From: Chloroflexota bacterium
GTDB taxonomy: Bacteria > Chloroflexota > UBA11872 > VXOZ01
Assembly (NCBI GenBank): GCA_028874195.1
Contig: JAPPLM010000019.1
Span: 1-64,000 of the forward strand
DNA length: 64,000 bases
Direction: 5' to 3'
Positions 15,794 through 24,183 of this stretch are shown piece after piece. The position numbers and the translations under genes were made by a program. The notes under the pieces were generated by a model, which saw nothing but the letters and a program-made list of their open reading frames with translations, did no database searches and was not told the DNA's origin. How positions within the stretch are numbered: the stretch's first letter is position 1; every line of letters begins with the position of its first letter.

Positions 15794-17185
15794 ATGAATC
15801 CCGCTGTTCTCCTCATCCTGGTAGCTACTGCTTACTTCTTTCCACTCTTGGTGGTGCTGGTCAGACGCAAGACTGACCGCGTGCAGATTCTCATAGTCAA
15901 TCTATTCTTTGGTTGGTCGATCCTAGGCTGGGCTATCGCCTTGGCCATGGCCGCGGGATTTCGTCCTGGATTCTCCTTAGCCGCCGCGCTGAAGAAGCTG
16001 CCGTCCGGGCTGCTGGCGGCGTCTTTGCTCTTGGCGTCTCTCTGGCTGCTCCACGCCCCGGCGGGAGCCCAACAATCCAATACACCTAGCGAGCCCAACG
16101 GATTCTCGGCGAGCAGGGGAACTACCCACAGGCAGGTGCTTCTTGTTTGGCAGCGACCGGAGTCCGACGGCGGCAACTCTATCACGAGCTTCGTCATACA
16201 TTATGCTAAAAACAAGCGTTTCACGCGGAGCCTTGAGACCGTTCAGATCACCGACGTGGACAGCGCCTCCAACCGGTTTGCGAAGAAGATCCCCCTACTG
16301 GACCAAGGCACCCGCTACTACTTCCGCGTGGCGGCAGTGAATGCCAACGGCCGGGGCGCCTGGTCGGCTACTAAGAACGCTACGCCCAGGGCCGTCATAA
16401 CCGTAGCTGCCGTCAAAAAGACGATTGCCGAAGGGGGCGAGGCGGAATTCCGCGTCAGGCTCTGGCCGGCTCCCCGTTCCAATACCCGTGTAGCGGTGGA
16501 AATAACCGTTGAGGGCCGCTTCGGCTTGAATTCGAGAAACCGGAACGTCACTGTCCGCAGGAACCAGAACTCCGCCACGCTGACTATTCGTACAACTGAC
16601 GATACGTCAGACGAACCGAACGGGCTCATCACCGCCCGTGTGCGGGGCCAGCGCGGCTACGCCGTCGGCAACCCGAGGACAGCCAGAATTACCATCGAGG
16701 ACAACGACGAACCCGCGCCGACCCCAACACCTACGCCAACGCCTTCGGCAGATGAACTGCCACTGCCTCCGGCGCCACCTCTTTCCCTCACGAGCCGAGT
16801 ATTTAATCATGCTGACTATGACGAAAGTATGAGTGTCACCGCGGAAACAGTGTTCAATCACGGCGTGAAGACCGTACACTTTAGTGGCAATCTGTTTGGC
16901 GCTGCGCATCGGCGGTTTAGGCATTCGACCACTGGCGATCAGCCTGCAAACATATATAAGCACGTGTGCTCACCCGCACAAGGCGGCCAGACCCTCAATT
17001 TCACCGTCACCGCTGCGGCGCGAGGCGATGGCATTGTCTATCGTGCCGAGAACGGCCCGGGCACCACGAGGACCATTTCCGTAGCTTGCCCGGTCAGCCC
17101 CACGCCCACCCCAACGCCAACACCTACACCCACGCCCACACCGACACCGACCCCAACACCTACGCCCACACCTACGGAGGCGTGA
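15794..17185 (+). CDS. Fusion surface protein: superinfection-immunity-like N-terminus, FN3, Calx-beta and Pro-Thr tail
   Basis: A 463-residue modular protein. Residues 1-55 hold two membrane segments with ILIVNLFFGWSILGWAIALA, resembling the superinfection-immunity (T4 Imm-like, PF14373) family. A second hydrophobic stretch ending HAPAGAQQ (about 75-95) looks like a signal/anchor. A fibronectin type III domain follows (about 98-200), then a Calx-beta-like domain (about 205-305, ending ITIEDNDE), a Pro-Thr linker, a beta-rich domain with two cysteines (about 325-440) and a terminal (PT)n tail. It is probably surface-exposed and membrane-anchored. The frame is continuous, so the fusion is not an obvious assembly join. 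Confidence 0.75.
   Translation: MNPAVLLILVATAYFFPLLVVLVRRKTDRVQILIVNLFFGWSILGWAIALAMAAGFRPGFSLAAALKKLPSGLLAASLLLASLWLLHAPAGAQQSNTPSEPNGFSASRGTTHRQVLLVWQRPESDGGNSITSFVIHYAKNKRFTRSLETVQITDVDSASNRFAKKIPLLDQGTRYYFRVAAVNANGRGAWSATKNATPRAVITVAAVKKTIAEGGEAEFRVRLWPAPRSNTRVAVEITVEGRFGLNSRNRNVTVRRNQNSATLTIRTTDDTSDEPNGLITARVRGQRGYAVGNPRTARITIEDNDEPAPTPTPTPTPSADELPLPPAPPLSLTSRVFNHADYDESMSVTAETVFNHGVKTVHFSGNLFGAAHRRFRHSTTGDQPANIYKHVCSPAQGGQTLNFTVTAAARGDGIVYRAENGPGTTRTISVACPVSPTPTPTPTPTPTPTPTPTPTPTPTPTEA
17097..17180 (+). repeat. Pro-Thr coding microsatellite
   Basis: Tandem CCNACN units (ACGCCCACCCCAACG and variants) encode an alternating Pro-Thr tail at the end of the surface-protein gene. A shorter run of the same kind is at 16720-16745. 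Codon variation within the run suggests it is not a very recent expansion. Confidence 0.8.
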
Positions 17186-17333
17186 CGGCGACAGGCTTGT
17201 CGGTCGAATGCGATGGGACCTCGCTCCCACTGCCTTGCGCTCATTTAGGTTGCGTCAACTCCCCGTGGCGAGCGCGCCGCAGGACCAATCCAGTGAGCCA
17301 ATCTTACGCAACTCTGACCCGCGCTACCCCCAG

Positions 17334-18473
17334 CTACGCTACCGTGTGGGCGTCGATGTAGTCCCAGTTGATGTCCCAGCCTAAACCCGGTGATTGGGAG
17401 ACGTGGACGTTGCCCTCTGCGTCCATGGGATCGGACTTGCTGTTCAGCCAGGGCTCGACCTCATCGTAATCGACGTGAGGGTGCAGCAGGCCGCGCTCGT
17501 AGTATTTGCCGGGATAGTTCATGGCGCAGAGCGCGTGCAGGTTGCCGGGGCCGCCGCCGTGCACTTCCATCTGCACGTTGAAGGCCTCGCAGAGGTGGAT
17601 GACCTTCATGAGGGGCGTGATGCCGCCCACGTCGCTGACGCCGCCCCGGCTGATGTCGGACGCGCCGCGGGCAATCCACTCAGCGCGGGTGTACATCTTG
17701 CCGTCGGCGGTTTCCGGGCCGACCACGGGAATGTCGAGCTGGTCGGCGAGCCAGATGTATGACGACGTGCTGAACTCATCCATGGGTTCCTCGAACCAGT
17801 AGTAGCCCAGTTCTTCCAGCGCCCGGCCGATGTAGAGCGCATCCGCGCGGCTGTAGAAGTGGTAGCAATCGAGCATGAGGTCCATGTCAGCGCCCACGGC
17901 CTCGCGCACGGCTGCGCAGGCGGCAATGTCCATTTTAGGAGCGGGCGCCCAGGCGATGGGCGGCATCCACGTGTGCAACTTGAAGGCCGGATAGCCCCGC
18001 TCCTTGCACTGCGCAGCGAATGCTCCGTACTCCTCCGGCGTGCTCAGCCCGCCGGGAATCTCGTCGCCGCACATGGTGCTGGCGTAGGCCGGGACCTTGT
18101 CGCGGGTCGCGCCGAGCAGTTTGTAGACCGGCTGGTCCAAGGCGCGGCCCACCAGGTCCCAGATCGCCATATCCACCGCGCTCAGGGCTCGGTCGGTCAG
18201 ATCACGGGACATGCGCTGCCAGTGGTGCAGCGTCTTCCAGATGCGCTCGCGGTACATGGGGTCTTCGCCGATGATGGCGGGCTTGATGACGTTCTCCAGC
18301 ACGGCAGGGCTCGGCGCGCCAAAACAGTAGCCGGTAGCGCCGTCATCCGTAACTACGGTGAGGAGTGACTGCGTGGCTTCGTGCTCGGGACCGGGATGCG
18401 TGTGCCCCTCGGTGTCCCGCACGATGCGGGAGGGATACGTGAAGGTGCGGACGTGCATGTCGGTGATTTTCAT
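17334..18473 (-). CDS. Mandelate racemase/muconate-lactonizing enzyme family protein
   Basis: An enolase-superfamily enzyme of 379 residues that abstracts a proton alpha to a carboxylate, usually on a sugar acid. The capping domain is N-terminal. In the barrel, FKLHTW supplies the base on strand 2, and metal ligands are Asp in MLDCYHFYSR, Glu in WFEEPMDE and Glu in VVGPETADG; His in MEVHGGGPGN is the other likely base. The start at 18473 (MKITDMHVRTF) is set by family similarity and AAAGAG 7 bases upstream. Substrate not predictable; a sugar-acid dehydratase is the most likely role. Confidence 0.9.
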   Translation of the reverse strand: MKITDMHVRTFTYPSRIVRDTEGHTHPGPEHEATQSLLTVVTDDGATGYCFGAPSPAVLENVIKPAIIGEDPMYRERIWKTLHHWQRMSRDLTDRALSAVDMAIWDLVGRALDQPVYKLLGATRDKVPAYASTMCGDEIPGGLSTPEEYGAFAAQCKERGYPAFKLHTWMPPIAWAPAPKMDIAACAAVREAVGADMDLMLDCYHFYSRADALYIGRALEELGYYWFEEPMDEFSTSSYIWLADQLDIPVVGPETADGKMYTRAEWIARGASDISRGGVSDVGGITPLMKVIHLCEAFNVQMEVHGGGPGNLHALCAMNYPGKYYERGLLHPHVDYDEVEPWLNSKSDPMDAEGNVHVSQSPGLGWDINWDYIDAHTVA

Positions 18474-18541
18474 AGGTAACTCTTTCGGCAACGGCGATGT
18501 GCGTGGCTCAAGCAGCTGTCGGATCTTTAAGAGCAACCGGC

Positions 18542-18952
18542 CTAACTGGCAATGCCACGCCAACGTGAGGAGTCTGCCAATTCTTGGGCATGGTGAACTT
18601 GCTCTTCCCGGTCTTCAGCCGCAGGCTTGGGCAGAACGATGTCGGCGTGATAGGGATTGCCTGCAAGGGGAGATGCTACTACGCGGCGCCCCTCACGTGC
18701 TGCTTCGCTCGCGGCGACAACCAACCAGCCGTAGAACGTGCGATCACGGGCGCGATCGCGATCATCAGCGATTGCAGTTGCCTGTTTGAGTCCTGCAACA
18801 CTCAGTCTATCAACCGAGATTTCGACCACGCCTGCCGGTGGCAAGAAGTCATAGTGCCTTGCTCGTGAATTCCTTAGCCGCCTCGCAGCTCTACTTGAAG
18901 AAATGCCTCTGCCAAGTTCTTCCGTTTCCTCTATGCCTTCTAACGCTTCCAT
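18542..18952 (-). CDS. Conserved hypothetical protein, second gene of a two-gene module
   Basis: A 136-residue soluble protein. Its centre has VVEISVDRLSV, a region of alternating Arg and Asp, FYGWLVVAASEA, and VVASPLAGNPYHADIVLP. I recognise this pattern from many hypothetical proteins but know no assigned function. It starts 6 bases after the end of the gene at 18959-19339, so the two are very likely co-translated. An antitoxin-, immunity- or modifier-like accessory pair is conceivable but not shown. Confidence 0.7.
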   Translation of the reverse strand: MEALEGIEETEELGRGISSSRAARRLRNSRARHYDFLPPAGVVEISVDRLSVAGLKQATAIADDRDRARDRTFYGWLVVAASEAAREGRRVVASPLAGNPYHADIVLPKPAAEDREEQVHHAQELADSSRWRGIAS

Positions 18953-18958
18953 GAAAGG

Positions 18959-19339
18959 TTATGTGCTCTCGCCTTTCAGGTTCAATAGGGCATTCTCCAA
19001 GAAGCTGTCAGGCAGAGTGTCCATGGGAGCATAGCTCTTGCGTCTACGCCCACTATTCAGGTTGACTAAGCACAAGGCCCCTCCTTCCGGCTTGCAGAGC
19101 AATAGCACTGACCTTCGCGGGGCCAGCGCACGAATTGCAATCTCAGCATCCGGTGTGGGATACACCTCGAAGCGTTGGGGCGAAATCTCGTACATCTTTC
19201 TCAAGAGGCGTTCGGCATTGGCCAATGCCAAGTCAGAGGGTATCGCAAAGCCCTCTTCTTCAGCCTCAACCACTGCCTGGCTTAACTCAACGAAAGCGTC
19301 GGACAAGTCCTTGTGGGGCAACTCAACTTGCAAGATCAA
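18959..19339 (-). CDS. Conserved hypothetical protein, first gene of a two-gene module
   Basis: A 126-residue soluble protein with no signal peptide. The N-terminal half is helical and acidic; the C-terminal half is beta-rich (RSVLLLCKPEGGALCLVNLN, then RRRKSYAP). The layout resembles a common family of uncharacterised small proteins encoded directly before proteins like its neighbour. No catalytic motif is visible. It is divergent from the DegT aminotransferase gene, with 170 bases between. Confidence 0.65.
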   Translation of the reverse strand: MILQVELPHKDLSDAFVELSQAVVEAEEEGFAIPSDLALANAERLLRKMYEISPQRFEVYPTPDAEIAIRALAPRRSVLLLCKPEGGALCLVNLNSGRRRKSYAPMDTLPDSFLENALLNLKGEST

Positions 19340-19509
19340 CAGTTCTCCATGTTTCTAATCCCGCAGCAATTCCGAGCGGCTTAACGCAGGTTAATGCTTC
19401 ATCTAGCGTTCTATATCCCTTCTGTTCCTTGCGTACCCTTTTGGTCATGATACTATAGTGCACACTTACGGCAAAAACGAGTGCTGTCATGTGATGAAAG
19501 CGAGGTCAT

Positions 19510-20814
19510 GTGCCCGTGGCAAAACTAGCGATCAACGGCGGCCTGAAATTGCGCCAGGCGTCTTTCCACGGTTGGCCGGTTGTGGATGATGCGACCGTTG
19601 CAGCGGTAACGGACGTGCTCCGCAGCCAGCGCTGGAACCGGCGGCGCGACGGCGCGCGCACACGGGAATTCGAGCAGCAGTTTGCGCGCTATCACGACTG
19701 CGAATACGGCATGTGCGTCAGTAGCGGCACTGCCGCGCTGGAGGTCGCCTTGATCGCGGCCGGCGTCGAAGTCGGCGACGAAGTAATTGTGCCGCCGTAT
19801 TCATTCATGGCTACAGCGAGTGCGCCGTTGCAGGTAGGCGCGGTGCCGGTGTTTGTGGATATCGACCCGGAGACCTACAACCTCAATCCCGCTCTCATCG
19901 AAGACCACATCACGGAGAAGACCCGCGCCATCTTTGCCGTGCATTTTGGCGGCATGGCGGCAGACATGGACGCCATCAACGCCATCGCACGCAAGCACGA
20001 CCTGCTTGTGCTGGAAGACTGCGCCCACGCCCACGGCGGCATGCACGCCAGTGGCAAGCTTGGCTCATTGGGCGACATGGCTGGATGGAGTTTTCAAGCC
20101 GGCAAGAACCTCACCAGCGGCGAGGGCGGCTGCGTGACGACGAACAACGAAGACATGTATAAACGCTCCGTCTACTATCACGACTTCTGGCGCTCGCACG
20201 TGGACCTCGAGGACGACGACATGAACGACCCCGTGGATACGCAGTTTCCCGTGCTCTCCTGGAATTACCGCATGTCGGAGATCATGGGCGCGATCCTGCA
20301 TTCGCAACTCGGGTACTTGGAGGATTGGGCGGCGCGGAGGGATGAGAATTGCCGGTACCTCCAGTCGCGTCTGGCCGAGATCGACGGACTGGCGAACGTG
20401 CGTGTCGACCCATTTGTCAAACGCAACGCGCTCCATATCTTCATCTTCAAGTACATGAATGCCGAAGCCTTTGCGGGCGCGCCGCGCGAACTCGTCGCCA
20501 AGGCCGTGGCGGCGGAAGGCATCCCGTGCAGCATCGGCTACGTGCGTCCCCTGCACAAGCATCCGCTGTTCCAGGATGCCCTGCACGGGTCATTGCGCAG
20601 CGGCTTCCCGCTCACGAGCCACTACTACGGCCGCGAGATGGACTACCGCCAGGTGGAGTGTCCTGAAGCCGAACGCCTCTGCCGCGAGGAAAGCCTCTGG
20701 ATCGGCCAGTCGGCCTTCCTGGGCACCAAACAGGACATGGACGACATCGCCGACGCGTTCGTGAAGGTGCAGGAAAACGCGGCGGAACTGACGTCGCTAG
20801 CGGCGGTGAATTGA
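19510..20814 (+). CDS. DegT/DnrJ/EryC1/StrS-family PLP aminotransferase
   Basis: A fold-type I aminotransferase of 434 residues that typically aminates keto-sugars for nucleotide-sugar or secondary metabolism. It shows SSGTAALEVAL, EVIVPPYSFMATASA, VLEDCAHAHGG and the PLP-lysine region SFQAGKNLTSGEGG. The GTG at 19510 is preceded by GCGAGG; a GTG two codons later is possible. With the deacetylase-like, GT2 and sulfatase-fold genes nearby it suggests work on amino sugars, but the genes are not a tight operon. Confidence 0.92.
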   Translation: MPVAKLAINGGLKLRQASFHGWPVVDDATVAAVTDVLRSQRWNRRRDGARTREFEQQFARYHDCEYGMCVSSGTAALEVALIAAGVEVGDEVIVPPYSFMATASAPLQVGAVPVFVDIDPETYNLNPALIEDHITEKTRAIFAVHFGGMAADMDAINAIARKHDLLVLEDCAHAHGGMHASGKLGSLGDMAGWSFQAGKNLTSGEGGCVTTNNEDMYKRSVYYHDFWRSHVDLEDDDMNDPVDTQFPVLSWNYRMSEIMGAILHSQLGYLEDWAARRDENCRYLQSRLAEIDGLANVRVDPFVKRNALHIFIFKYMNAEAFAGAPRELVAKAVAAEGIPCSIGYVRPLHKHPLFQDALHGSLRSGFPLTSHYYGREMDYRQVECPEAERLCREESLWIGQSAFLGTKQDMDDIADAFVKVQENAAELTSLAAVN

Positions 20815-20860
20815 TGTAAGAGATTGGAAGATTCCTCCCGTACCCGCCTCTAAGACCGCC

Positions 20861-20891
20861 GTTCATGCTTCGACAGGCTCAGCACGAACGG
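20861..20891. repeat. Dispersed CTTCGACAGGCTCAGCACGAACGG repeat
   Basis: GTTCATGCTTCGACAGGCTCAGCACGAACGG in the gap after the DegT gene. It shares over 20 bases exactly with the coding copy at 5550-5573. An opposite-type copy follows at 20993-21027. Confidence 0.75.
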
Positions 20892-20992
20892 CTATAGGGT
20901 GCTTTCACAGGCGACATGACAGGGCCAGCAAGAACGGAGGACGCAGATGCGCCGAGGTTCTTGGCGTGGTTGGAAAGCCGGGGTGAGGCCAT

Positions 20993-21027
20993 GCCGTTCG
21001 CCCTGAGCTTGTCGAAGGGTGAACGGC
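20993..21027. repeat. Dispersed repeat, inverted copy with GCCGTTC/GAACGGC ends
   Basis: GCCGTTC and GAACGGC arms flank CCTGAGCTTGTCGAAGG. This is the reverse-complement form of the CTTCGACA-CTCAGG family, 100 bases from the copy at 20861. It lies just before the start of the next gene. Confidence 0.7.
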
Positions 21028-21056
21028 ATGAATGGCAAGGTGAGTAAGGCAGAAAG

Positions 21057-22853
21057 ATGTCGTCTCAGATCTCAATAACACTAGAGCCACCGTTGTGCGT
21101 CTATGATCCCTTTGTCGCGCCGTTTGGGCGTTATGTGCTGGAGATGCTCTTTGCTGAGGGGCTGACCGGCGCGGAGGAGCAGAACGTGCGAGAGACGCCG
21201 TTGGCGGCGGAGTCATTGCAGGCGCGGCAGGTGGTAATCATGGCGCCGTGCGGCGCGGATACCGGGGCGGAGCAAGCGGCGCTGGAAGCGCTGCGGCAGG
21301 GCACGCCGGTCGTGTTTCTACGGCCCTCAGCCGAGACCGCCGCGGAGCTTGGGCTCAGCGGCAAGCAACGGCGCGCGGCCAATGAAGCCTACGTCGCGCC
21401 GGAACGCGACCATCCGCTGTGGTTCGCGGCGTTGGGCGACTTCATGCAGTACCACGGCACGGCGGACATGTATGGTGAGTATGGCGGTCGCGAACGTGTG
21501 CTTGCGTGGATCGCCGGGCGTGACTGGGCCTTGCCCTATCCGGCTATTGTGACCGGCACATACGGCGCGGGCCGCTACGCCGTCTTTACGTACGACCTTG
21601 CAACATCCACCGTGCTCTTTCACCAGGGCCGCCGTGAGCAGGCCAGCACCGGTCCCAATCCGGATTTCGACGGCGACGGTCTCTATTGCCCAAGCGACCT
21701 CTTCATCGGCTACCGCGACCGCACGCTGCTAGATCTCCCGCAAGCCGATCTGCAGCAGCAGATTCTCGTGCGCATTCTGGAGTGGATGAACGAACCCCGT
21801 GCTCCCCTGGTGCGCCTTTGGTATTATCCCGACGCCGCGCCGGCTATTGTGCTGCTCAACGGAGATAGCGACGGCATGACCCGTCCGCAGATGGAGTGGT
21901 ACACCAATATGGTGGAGGCCCACGGGGGTCAGTACACGGTCTATCTCATGGAGGAGCACCTGCAACACCTTACGCCGGAGATGGAGCAGGACTACCGGCG
22001 GCGGGGCCATTCGGCGGGACCGCACATCTGGCATTCGCTCAAACCGACCGTAGAGGAGATGCGCCAGCGCATTCAGGAGGAAGTGGTGCTCTTCGAGGAG
22101 CGCTACGGCTATCCGCCCAAGACCACTCGCCACCACTGCGTCATCTGGCCGGGCTGGGTGGAGACCGCCAAAGCGCTGGCCGACGCCGGTTTTCGCATGG
22201 ATACGAACTACCGGGCCGGCGATCACCAGCAGTACGGTTATCTTACCGGCAGCGGCCTGCCTATGCGCTTCATCGACGAGGACGGGGAGTTTATCGAAGT
22301 TTTTGAGCAGGAAACCCTCTTCTGCGACGACTACGTGCTGGTGGACAAGAGCTTCTTGCCGCCACTCAGTGAAGAACAGGCCATCGCCGTTTCTAAAGAG
22401 TACATCGACGCTGCCCGCGACTACTACCACACGGTGGTGCACCTGTACTTCCATCCCATCTACGCCACCGGCATACAGGTGAACACCGGCCAGTTTATCC
22501 GCACTGCGGGCTGGTTCGAGGCCGTCTTGAAGTACGCGGCGCAGGAAGACTTGCCGATGCCAAGCACGGATGCGTGGTGTACGTTCAACGAGCAACGGCG
22601 CGCCACAGGTCTAAAAGAGCAGCGTTGGGACGCCGCCAGCGGCGTTCTTCATATCACCGCAGAGTCCCATGACGGTCTGCCCGGCGGGACGCTGCTCGTG
22701 CTCGCGCGGTATGACGGTTTGGAGCTTGCCGAGGTTTTGCTGGACGGCGCGCCAATGCGGCTCACGCGCCGGAGTGTGGCGGGAGTAGCGCACGTGCTCG
22801 CCGTAGGCGATTTTGGCGATGGCGCTCATGAGGTGGCCGTTCGTTACCAGTGA
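21057..22853 (+). CDS. Polysaccharide-deacetylase-like protein with a GATase-like N-terminal domain
   Basis: A 598-residue protein. The first 240 residues look like a class I glutamine-amidotransferase-like fold used as a scaffold (LQARQVVIMAPCG, then GRYAVFTYDLATSTVLFHQG). Residues about 265-510 resemble a NodB-type barrel: NGDSDGM for the metal Asp pair, SAGPHIWHSLKP and KTTRHHCVIWPGW for His ligands. The last 80 residues are a beta-sandwich. There is no evident signal peptide. Sugar or peptidoglycan de-N-acylation is the family role; the substrate is unknown. Confidence 0.75.
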   Translation: MSSQISITLEPPLCVYDPFVAPFGRYVLEMLFAEGLTGAEEQNVRETPLAAESLQARQVVIMAPCGADTGAEQAALEALRQGTPVVFLRPSAETAAELGLSGKQRRAANEAYVAPERDHPLWFAALGDFMQYHGTADMYGEYGGRERVLAWIAGRDWALPYPAIVTGTYGAGRYAVFTYDLATSTVLFHQGRREQASTGPNPDFDGDGLYCPSDLFIGYRDRTLLDLPQADLQQQILVRILEWMNEPRAPLVRLWYYPDAAPAIVLLNGDSDGMTRPQMEWYTNMVEAHGGQYTVYLMEEHLQHLTPEMEQDYRRRGHSAGPHIWHSLKPTVEEMRQRIQEEVVLFEERYGYPPKTTRHHCVIWPGWVETAKALADAGFRMDTNYRAGDHQQYGYLTGSGLPMRFIDEDGEFIEVFEQETLFCDDYVLVDKSFLPPLSEEQAIAVSKEYIDAARDYYHTVVHLYFHPIYATGIQVNTGQFIRTAGWFEAVLKYAAQEDLPMPSTDAWCTFNEQRRATGLKEQRWDAASGVLHITAESHDGLPGGTLLVLARYDGLELAEVLLDGAPMRLTRRSVAGVAHVLAVGDFGDGAHEVAVRYQ

Positions 22854-22944
22854 GAGAGTCGACGCGCGTCGGGAAGTTGGCGCGTGCCTATTTTTGGTCA
22901 GACTAGGAATGAGGCAAATTCCACCAGGCTGCTGAGCCAAAGAA

Positions 22945-22970
22945 GCGGGGGACAAGCCCCCGCGCTACGG
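22945..22970. repeat. GCGGGGGACAAGCCCCCGC hairpin repeat (copy 1)
   Basis: A perfect GCGGGGG-ACAAG-CCCCCGC hairpin followed by GCTACGG. Identical cores occur at 48679, 56355 and (reverse complement) 49965; diverged forms are at 25816 and 30360. All are outside genes. Confidence 0.85.
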
Positions 22971-23053
22971 TTCTGAAAGCTATTCGACTATCGAATAGGT
23001 AACTTCCCTTCTCCGATTCAATTGCGCCGGTTCAGGCCCATGGGGCCATCCCA

Positions 23054-23878
23054 TTACCCTAGCCCCGGCAACACTCCCATCATCCACATCATCATGAGCA
23101 TCATGGCGGCCATCATCAGCATCATGAGCGCTATGCGGCCAATGAGACTTAGAGTACGTCTGGGCGAGAATTCAAGGCCGAAGGCGATGATGAGACGGAT
23201 GAGTTGGAATACTTCCCGTAGCCTCCCGCGGTGACGCCTGCCCATTGCTTGATCTCCATCGAGAGGCACAAACAGGATGGGAGCGCTGGCGGCCATCATC
23301 AGAAGTGTCAGCGCGGCGGGCAGCGCGGGCCGTGCCGACAAGCGCTCAGCAAGTTCCTCCAATGCCGGGCGGCACAGCACACGGAAGCCGGAGTTAACGT
23401 CCGGCAGCGGCCTTCCCAGCGCGTCGGAAGCCAGCATGTCGATTATCCAGGAGAGCATGCGGTGGCGTGCGGGAATGGGCTTCTGGACGCCGATGCGCAC
23501 GCCGACAACCATTGCGGCGTTGTTTTCTTCCAGGGCGCGGACGAGACGGGGGATTTCGGCTGCGGCGTAGAGCGTAGGCGCGTCGATAGTGCAGACGAGA
23601 TTGTGCCGCGCCTCCGCGCCCGCAGCAAGGATGGCGTCGCCCCAACCGGAGCCGCGCTCCAGAGCGATGAACCGGACTGCGGGGAAGCCCGCCGCGTCCG
23701 GTACCACGGACCTGAGGTGTTCGGCGGCTGCGATGATGACTTCGCAGGTGAGCCCACTCTCGGCTAGAGCCGTTAGCTCCGACTCGAAAGACTGGGAAAG
23801 CCCCGGCGCTTCGTTGAAAATTGGGATGATTACGGATAGCGGCGCCTGTTGCTGGGCTGTCTCGAGGCCGTCCGCCAT
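23054..23878 (-). CDS. Family 2 (DPM1-like) glycosyltransferase with Met-rich C-terminus
   Basis: A 274-residue GT-A fold enzyme. LSVIIPIFNEAPG is the nucleotide-sugar site, ERGSGWGDAILAAGAEA the helical part, and VNSGFRVLCR a conserved acceptor-side motif. The DxD region reads CTIDAPTL, keeping only the first acidic residue. The last 40 residues hold one hydrophobic segment with 14 or so methionines (ALMMLMMAAMMLMMMW), encoded by CAT-rich DNA. The start at 23878 is chosen for AGAGG 8 bases upstream; in-frame ATGs at 23905 and 23923 are possible. Confidence 0.82.
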   Translation of the reverse strand: MADGLETAQQQAPLSVIIPIFNEAPGLSQSFESELTALAESGLTCEVIIAAAEHLRSVVPDAAGFPAVRFIALERGSGWGDAILAAGAEARHNLVCTIDAPTLYAAAEIPRLVRALEENNAAMVVGVRIGVQKPIPARHRMLSWIIDMLASDALGRPLPDVNSGFRVLCRPALEELAERLSARPALPAALTLLMMAASAPILFVPLDGDQAMGRRHRGRLREVFQLIRLIIAFGLEFSPRRTLSLIGRIALMMLMMAAMMLMMMWMMGVLPGLG

Positions 23879-24183
23879 TGGCTTTGCCTCTTGTCCTCCG
23901 GCCATTCGCATTGCCGACAACATCGCTGGCTGCTTGCGAGGGTATTTGCCTCGTTTCCAACGCCGTCATCAACCAAGCGGCGCACCGGTTACGCTAAGTC
24001 TGAGATTGCCCGCGCGTTAGGTTGGCAAAGATGTCTGCCGTTACCTCAAGGGCCTCTTTGCCAATGTCATGGAGCCGGAGCAGTCCTCACGTCACTTTGC
24101 CTGGTAATTCCCTGGAGCCATTTATGTAGCGGGACTGTGCTGGCAGAGACGGCTGGCTTTCAGGACGCATTGCGCCAGGGTGG

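Noticed and set aside
16720-17180. Tandem ACNCCN units considered as a CRISPR or regulatory repeat
   Set aside because: The units are in frame and encode Pro-Thr within the surface protein; no spacers exist.
19429-19459. TTGCGT and TATAGT upstream of the DegT gene as a promoter
   Set aside because: The 19-base spacer and poor -35 make it too weak to list as a feature.
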